DNA of 8,638 bases from the NCBI GenBank assembly GCA_019308625.1, contig JAFDHU010000042.1:1-8638 (forward strand), in the 5' to 3' direction. The notes under the pieces are model-generated. The model was not told the DNA's origin. It did no database searches and saw only the letters and a list, made by a program, of their open reading frames with translations. The position numbers and the translations under genes were made by a program. The stretch comes from Deltaproteobacteria bacterium. GTDB taxonomy: Bacteria > Desulfobacterota > Desulfobaccia > Desulfobaccales > 0-14-0-80-60-11. The stretch's first letter is position 1. Each line of letters starts with the position of its first letter. Positions 8,002 to 8,638 of this stretch are shown here, piece by piece.

Positions 8002-8121
8002 GAAACTACCCTCTTCTCTTCGGATATAGCCAAAATCCGGCGGCCGGGTGTTTAAGACCTGACGGCAACTTCTCAAAGTCGGCAGTCTTCCCCTCCGCCC
8101 GGCTTCGGCGAAACTACCCTC
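8002..8121 (+). repeat. 12-bp direct repeat GAAACTACCCTC, two copies
   Basis: The identical 12-mer occurs at 8002-8013 and 8110-8121, 108 bp apart. The first seven bases (GAAACTA) occur a third time at 8166-8172. On the minus strand it reads GAGGGTAGTTTC, so the copies lie 72 and 180 bp upstream of the channel start codon. It may be a protein-binding site or a remnant of a small duplication; the sequence does not decide. Confidence 0.5.
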
Positions 8122-8177
8122 CCAACCCTGGTTTTCCTGAGAACCTGCCGGGGCCGGATTTACCAGAAACTATATCC
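8022..8177. repeat. Nested inverted repeats bounding a 156-bp segment
   Basis: GGATATAG at 8022-8029 is the exact reverse complement of CTATATCC at 8170-8177. Just inside, AATCCGGC at 8034-8041 is the exact reverse complement of GCCGGATT at 8153-8160. The two 8-bp pairs are stacked in the right order to form one interrupted stem closing a loop of about 110 nt. Within the loop the minus strand can form another hairpin (CGACTT-tgag-AAGTTG, about 8071-8086, with one G-U pair). TTC flanks the outer arms on both sides (8019-8021 and 8178-8180). It could be a structured RNA in the channel leader or a small MITE-like insertion. The pairings are seen directly; both roles are inferred. Confidence 0.45.
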
Positions 8178-8195
8178 TTCAGAAATTAATATCAA
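8169..8195 (-). promoter_or_regulatory. Weak promoter candidate for the channel-cyclase cluster
   Basis: On the minus strand TTGATA (8195-8190) is followed 15 nt later by TATAGT (8174-8169). Each hexamer is one mismatch from sigma70 consensus, but the spacer is 2 nt short. It is the best AT-rich match in the leader and would give a leader of about 230 nt. The -10 overlaps the outer arm of the inverted repeat, so the promoter and a transcribed full-length stem cannot both be right. Confidence 0.25.
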
Positions 8196-8393
8196 GGCAG
8201 ACTCCTGAAAAAATCTTTCAAGAGATATTCTTCATCCCCAAGGGGCTGGACCGAGCGCCCCGGCAGGGTCATGGACGCGCGCGGGGACAAAAGCAGTCGG
8301 ACGGCTGTGGCGGATTTGGGGGTGGATTTCAAGCAAGGGATAAAACTTCCTGGGGCGAACCGGCCGGACCGGAAGGCCGCGCCACCGCAGGCC

Positions 8394-8425
8394 AAAACAA
8401 AAAGGCCGGACCTTGGCGCCCGGCC
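8394..8425 (-). terminator. Intrinsic terminator downstream of the tRNA-His 3' end
   Basis: On the minus strand GGCCGG (8425-8420) and CCGGCC (8409-8404) form a 6-bp all-GC stem with a 10-nt loop, followed directly by TTTTTGTTTT (8403-8394). It begins 32 nt after the encoded CCA, the expected place for the terminator of the original tRNA gene, and would now stop read-through from the integrase. Confidence 0.75.
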
Positions 8426-8457
8426 GTAAGGCGATAGAGGCGTTTGTCGCACCTGTT

Positions 8458-8489
8458 TGGGGTGAGCGACGGGACTTGAACCCGCAGAC
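8458..8489 (-). tRNA. tRNA-His 3' fragment (displaced copy; probable att site)
   Basis: The minus strand reads a T-arm with stem GCGGG (8485-8481), loop TTCAAGT (8480-8474) and stem CCCGT (8473-8469), followed by the acceptor 3' strand CGCTCAC (8468-8462), discriminator C (8461) and an encoded CCA (8460-8458). A C at position 73 is characteristic of bacterial tRNA-His, which pairs it with G-1. Upstream the sequence turns AT-rich and contains no anticodon arm, D-arm or matching GTGAGCG acceptor strand, so this is not a whole tRNA. With the integrase stop 17 nt away it is best read as the att repeat at one end of an integrated element, the intact tRNA-His lying at the far end. Confidence 0.85.
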
Positions 8490-8506
8490 TATGGATATAT
8501 TTTCTG

Positions 8507-8638
8507 TTATTTCAACTGGTTATTATCAGCTAATTGCTCTTGGGGCCTATCCGGGGCCTGTTCCCGGGGGCCTGTCCAAACTTGCTTCAGGGCCTCAGCC
8601 CGCACTTTGGCATAGCGGCGAGTGGCTGCTGAAGTCTT
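8507..8638 (-). CDS. Tyrosine recombinase / phage-type integrase, C-terminal end (partial)
   Basis: Forty-three codons and a TAA stop, running in from the right window edge. The visible protein begins KTSAATRRYAKVRAEALKQ and ends in a polar tail rich in Q, P, D and N. The TxRYAKV pattern matches the end of tyrosine recombinases, where (H/S)SS..TT.RYAHV carries the nucleophilic tyrosine, here at fragment residue 9 (codon 8612-8614). The rest of the catalytic domain (R-H-R) lies outside the window. The stop is 17 nt from the tRNA-His fragment, in the same orientation, the usual arrangement of an integrase next to its own attachment site. This supports the call beyond the short match. It catalyses site-specific integration and excision of the neighbouring element; the element type (prophage, genomic island or ICE) cannot be told. 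Confidence 0.8.
   Translation of the reverse strand, partial: KTSAATRRYAKVRAEALKQVWTGPREQAPDRPQEQLADNNQLK

Larger units (their letters stand above)
7931..8393. other. Gene-free leader region upstream of the channel-cyclase cluster
   Basis: About 460 bp with no convincing gene on either strand. Short frames exist but show no ribosome sites or recognisable protein. It contains a 156-bp segment bounded by nested inverted repeats, a 12-bp direct repeat, a perfect 10-bp palindrome ccccaagggg (8236-8245) and a weak promoter candidate, each noted separately. As the stretch between the tRNA terminator and the channel gene, it is the natural place for control of the channel-cyclase operon. Confidence 0.6.

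Noticed and set aside
8207..8245. ccccaagggg palindrome with a nearby T-run as a minus-strand terminator
   Set aside because: The 2-nt loop is too tight and the T-run (8208-8213) is more than 20 nt from the hairpin, so it does not have terminator geometry.
8271..8429. A roughly 51-codon plus-strand frame starting ATGGACGCGCG
   Set aside because: It has no ribosome site, crosses the terminator hairpin on the opposite strand and resembles no family.
8192..8452. An 86-codon minus-strand frame beginning at the tRNA remnant
   Set aside because: It starts just past the tRNA 3' end, runs through the intrinsic terminator, has no ribosome site and no recognisable similarity.
8458..8530. A complete tRNA gene at the tRNA-His signal
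   Set aside because: Only the T-arm and acceptor 3' strand are present. No anticodon arm, D-arm or complementary 5' acceptor strand is found, and the upstream bases encode the integrase end.
1..8638. CRISPR array, defence island or retroelement
   Set aside because: No regularly spaced repeats, Cas-like proteins or reverse transcriptase motifs were seen. The cyclase resembles a dCache receptor cyclase, not a compact Pycsar cyclase with an effector next to it.

Overview
The window is a GC-rich stretch of a Gram-negative chromosome in which every supportable gene lies on the minus strand. An RND efflux pump with its periplasmic adaptor, a dCache-HAMP class III cyclase and a CCA-encoding tRNA-His remnant would suit a Desulfobacterota-like (former Deltaproteobacteria) genome. 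That placement is an impression from protein style, not a measurement.

Read in the direction of transcription (high to low coordinates), the window opens with the last 43 codons of a tyrosine recombinase (8638-8507). A 32-nt 3' fragment of a tRNA-His gene follows (8489-8458), then an intrinsic terminator (8425-8394). This is the classic end of an element integrated in a tRNA gene: integrase, displaced tRNA 3' end as att site, then host chromosome. The element lies beyond the right edge, and everything left of about 8458 is host backbone. Positions 8393-7931 hold no convincing gene. They contain nested inverted repeats, a repeated 12-mer and a weak promoter candidate.

A three-gene cluster follows: a 6-TM potassium-channel-like protein (7930-7238), a large membrane-bound class III nucleotide cyclase with dCache sensor, HAMP, catalytic domain and a PilZ-like tail (7195-4940), and an approximately 8-TM membrane protein distantly like ZIP transporters (4935-4138). 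The spacings are 42 and 4 nt, so they probably form one transcript. The cyclase keeps its metal-binding and transition-state residues but lacks the usual base-selecting pair. Its PilZ-like tail lacks the c-di-GMP signature.

A good sigma70-type promoter with a palindrome just downstream (4126-4083) sits between this cluster and the second operon. That operon encodes an AcrA-type adaptor, probably a lipoprotein (4031-2790), and an AcrB-type (HAE1) RND transporter (2783 to the window edge, lacking about its last 110-120 residues). They are separated by 6 nt and would pump substrates from the inner membrane and periplasm outward. No outer-membrane channel gene and no dedicated regulator is visible here.
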